In this document: one piece after another, positions 32,068-32,922 of the stretch
Layout: each line of letters begins with the position of its first letter
Numbering within the stretch: the first letter of the stretch is position 1
Assembly (NCBI GenBank): GCA_934636425.1
Contig: CAKUAV010000015.1
Span: 1 to 32,922, forward strand
Direction: 5' to 3'
DNA length: 32,922 nucleotides
Origin: an uncultured Clostridia bacterium
GTDB lineage: Bacteria > Bacillota > Clostridia > Christensenellales > Aristaeellaceae
Program-made: the position numbers and the translations under genes
The notes under the pieces: model-generated
Seen by the model: only the letters and a program-made list of their open reading frames with translations
Told to the model about the DNA's origin: nothing
The model's database searches: none

Positions 32068-32922
32068 ATGACATACGACTATCTGATCGTGGGCGCGGGT
32101 CTGTTCGGCGCGGTGTTCGCCCATGAGATGACTGAAAAGGGCAAAAAGTGCCTCGTGATCGACAGGCGGAATCACATCGCGGGCAACGCCTACACGGAGA
32201 AAATCGAGGGAATCAACGTCCACAAATACGGCGCGCACATATTCCACACATCGAACGAGCGGGTGTGGGCGTATGTGAATCGCTTTGCGCGGTTCAACAA
32301 CTACATCAACGCGCCTGTGGCCGTGTATAAGGACGAGCTGTACAACCTGCCCTTCAACATGAACACATTCAGCAGGATGTGGGGCGTTAAGACGCCCGCC
32401 GAAGCGAAGGCGATCATCGCGCGGCAGGTCGAAGCCGAGCATATCGGCGAGCCGAAGAACCTCGAGGAGCAGGCGCTTAAGCTGGTCGGCCGCGACATCT
32501 ATGAAAAGCTCATAAAGGGCTATACCGAAAAGCAGTGGGGGCGCGACTGCACCGAGCTGCCCGCCTTCATCATCCGCCGGCTGCCGCTGCGCTTCATCTA
32601 TGACAACAACTACTTCAACGACCGCTATCAGGGCATCCCGGAGGGCGGCTATACGGCGATGGTCGAAAAGCTGCTTGACGGCGTTGAGGTGCGCCTGAGC
32701 ACCGACTATTTCGAGTTCATCCGCGAGAATCCGGAGATTGCCGAAACGACGCTCTACACCGGCATGATCGACGAGTTCTTCGGCTACAGGCTGGGCGTGC
32801 TGGAATACCGCAGCGTGCGCTTTGAGACCGAAGTGCTGGATATACCCAACTATCAGGGCAACGCGGTGGTGAACTACACCGACGCCGAGACCCCCTACAC
32901 CCGCATCATCGAGCACAAGCAC
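32068..32922 (+). CDS. glf: UDP-galactopyranose mutase, 3' end beyond the window
   Basis: The first 285 residues of a flavoenzyme of ~370 are present. They include the FAD loop IVGAGLFGAVFAHEM, IDRRNHIAGNAYTE, HKYGAHIFHTSNERVW, LPFNMNTFSRMWG, KGYTEKQWGRD, and RYQGIPEGGY. The enzyme turns UDP-galactopyranose into UDP-galactofuranose. It supplies the GlfT2-like transferase encoded at the front of the operon. AGGGAGGAG precedes ATG 32068. The frame stays open to the right edge, so the C-terminus is cut off by the window and not broken. Confidence 0.95.
   Translation, partial: MTYDYLIVGAGLFGAVFAHEMTEKGKKCLVIDRRNHIAGNAYTEKIEGINVHKYGAHIFHTSNERVWAYVNRFARFNNYINAPVAVYKDELYNLPFNMNTFSRMWGVKTPAEAKAIIARQVEAEHIGEPKNLEEQALKLVGRDIYEKLIKGYTEKQWGRDCTELPAFIIRRLPLRFIYDNNYFNDRYQGIPEGGYTAMVEKLLDGVEVRLSTDYFEFIRENPEIAETTLYTGMIDEFFGYRLGVLEYRSVRFETEVLDIPNYQGNAVVNYTDAETPYTRIIEHKH

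Overview
The window looks like a chromosome segment of a GC-rich, spore-forming, anaerobic Clostridia-type Bacillota, probably gut-associated. Spore formation is inferred from the dipicolinate synthase pair dpaA/dpaB. Anaerobic life is inferred from an [FeFe] hydrogenase. The ECF-type transporters and the absence of any outer-membrane gene point to Bacillota. Genus cannot be decided from the sequence alone. No rRNA, tRNA, CRISPR array, phage or transposase gene was recognised.

Layout. (1) 1-560 is a repeat-rich non-coding block with 43-44 bp minisatellites. (2) 588-1993 is a single-gene unit for a GH29 alpha-L-fucosidase with promoter and terminator. (3) 1994-2509 is a 3' non-coding stretch holding one copy of a structured dispersed repeat, followed directly by a ~166 bp imperfect palindrome. 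(4) 2510-3947 (minus strand) is dpaA-dpaB. (5) 4044-11184 is a vitamin B12 locus. It has a cysteine-rich small protein, a strong promoter, a cobalamin riboswitch, a small HTH-like protein, three 110 bp tandem repeats, a secreted DUF4430-like protein, a membrane protein joining an alpha-barrel domain to a DUF4430 domain (the two-domain plan of animal transcobalamin/intrinsic factor), and ECF transporter T, A-A and S components. (6) 11257-13803 is a hydrogenase operon: a 2Fe-2S protein, a group-B-like [FeFe] hydrogenase and a DUF3842 protein, ending in a good terminator. (7) 14052-15111 holds an orphan ECF S component and two more copies of the structured repeat. (8) 15149-15979 (minus) is a HAD hydrolase. 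(9) 16131-32922 is one long surface-polysaccharide operon of at least 16 genes that runs off the right edge.

How the genes work together. In the B12 locus the simplest reading is that the riboswitch switches on surface capture proteins that pass cobalamin to a dedicated ECF importer. The surface proteins resemble the two halves of animal B12 carriers. In the polysaccharide operon, a Wzm/Wzt ABC exporter, a GlfT2-like galactofuranosyltransferase, two GT2 enzymes and UDP-galactopyranose mutase (Glf) point to an exported, galactofuranose-containing glycan. A second module inside it combines RmlA, RmlB and a WecE-type aminotransferase (expected product dTDP-4-amino-4,6-dideoxygalactose), an ArnC-like polyprenyl-phosphate glycosyltransferase, an ArnE/ArnF-like pair of small flippase subunits and a GT-C-like membrane protein. 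This is the layout of the Gram-negative Arn lipid-A decoration pathway, apparently used here to decorate a Gram-positive glycan from outside. An ATP-grasp ligase and a GltS-type glutamate symporter sit within the module, which suggests that the amino sugar is acylated by an amino acid, perhaps glutamate.
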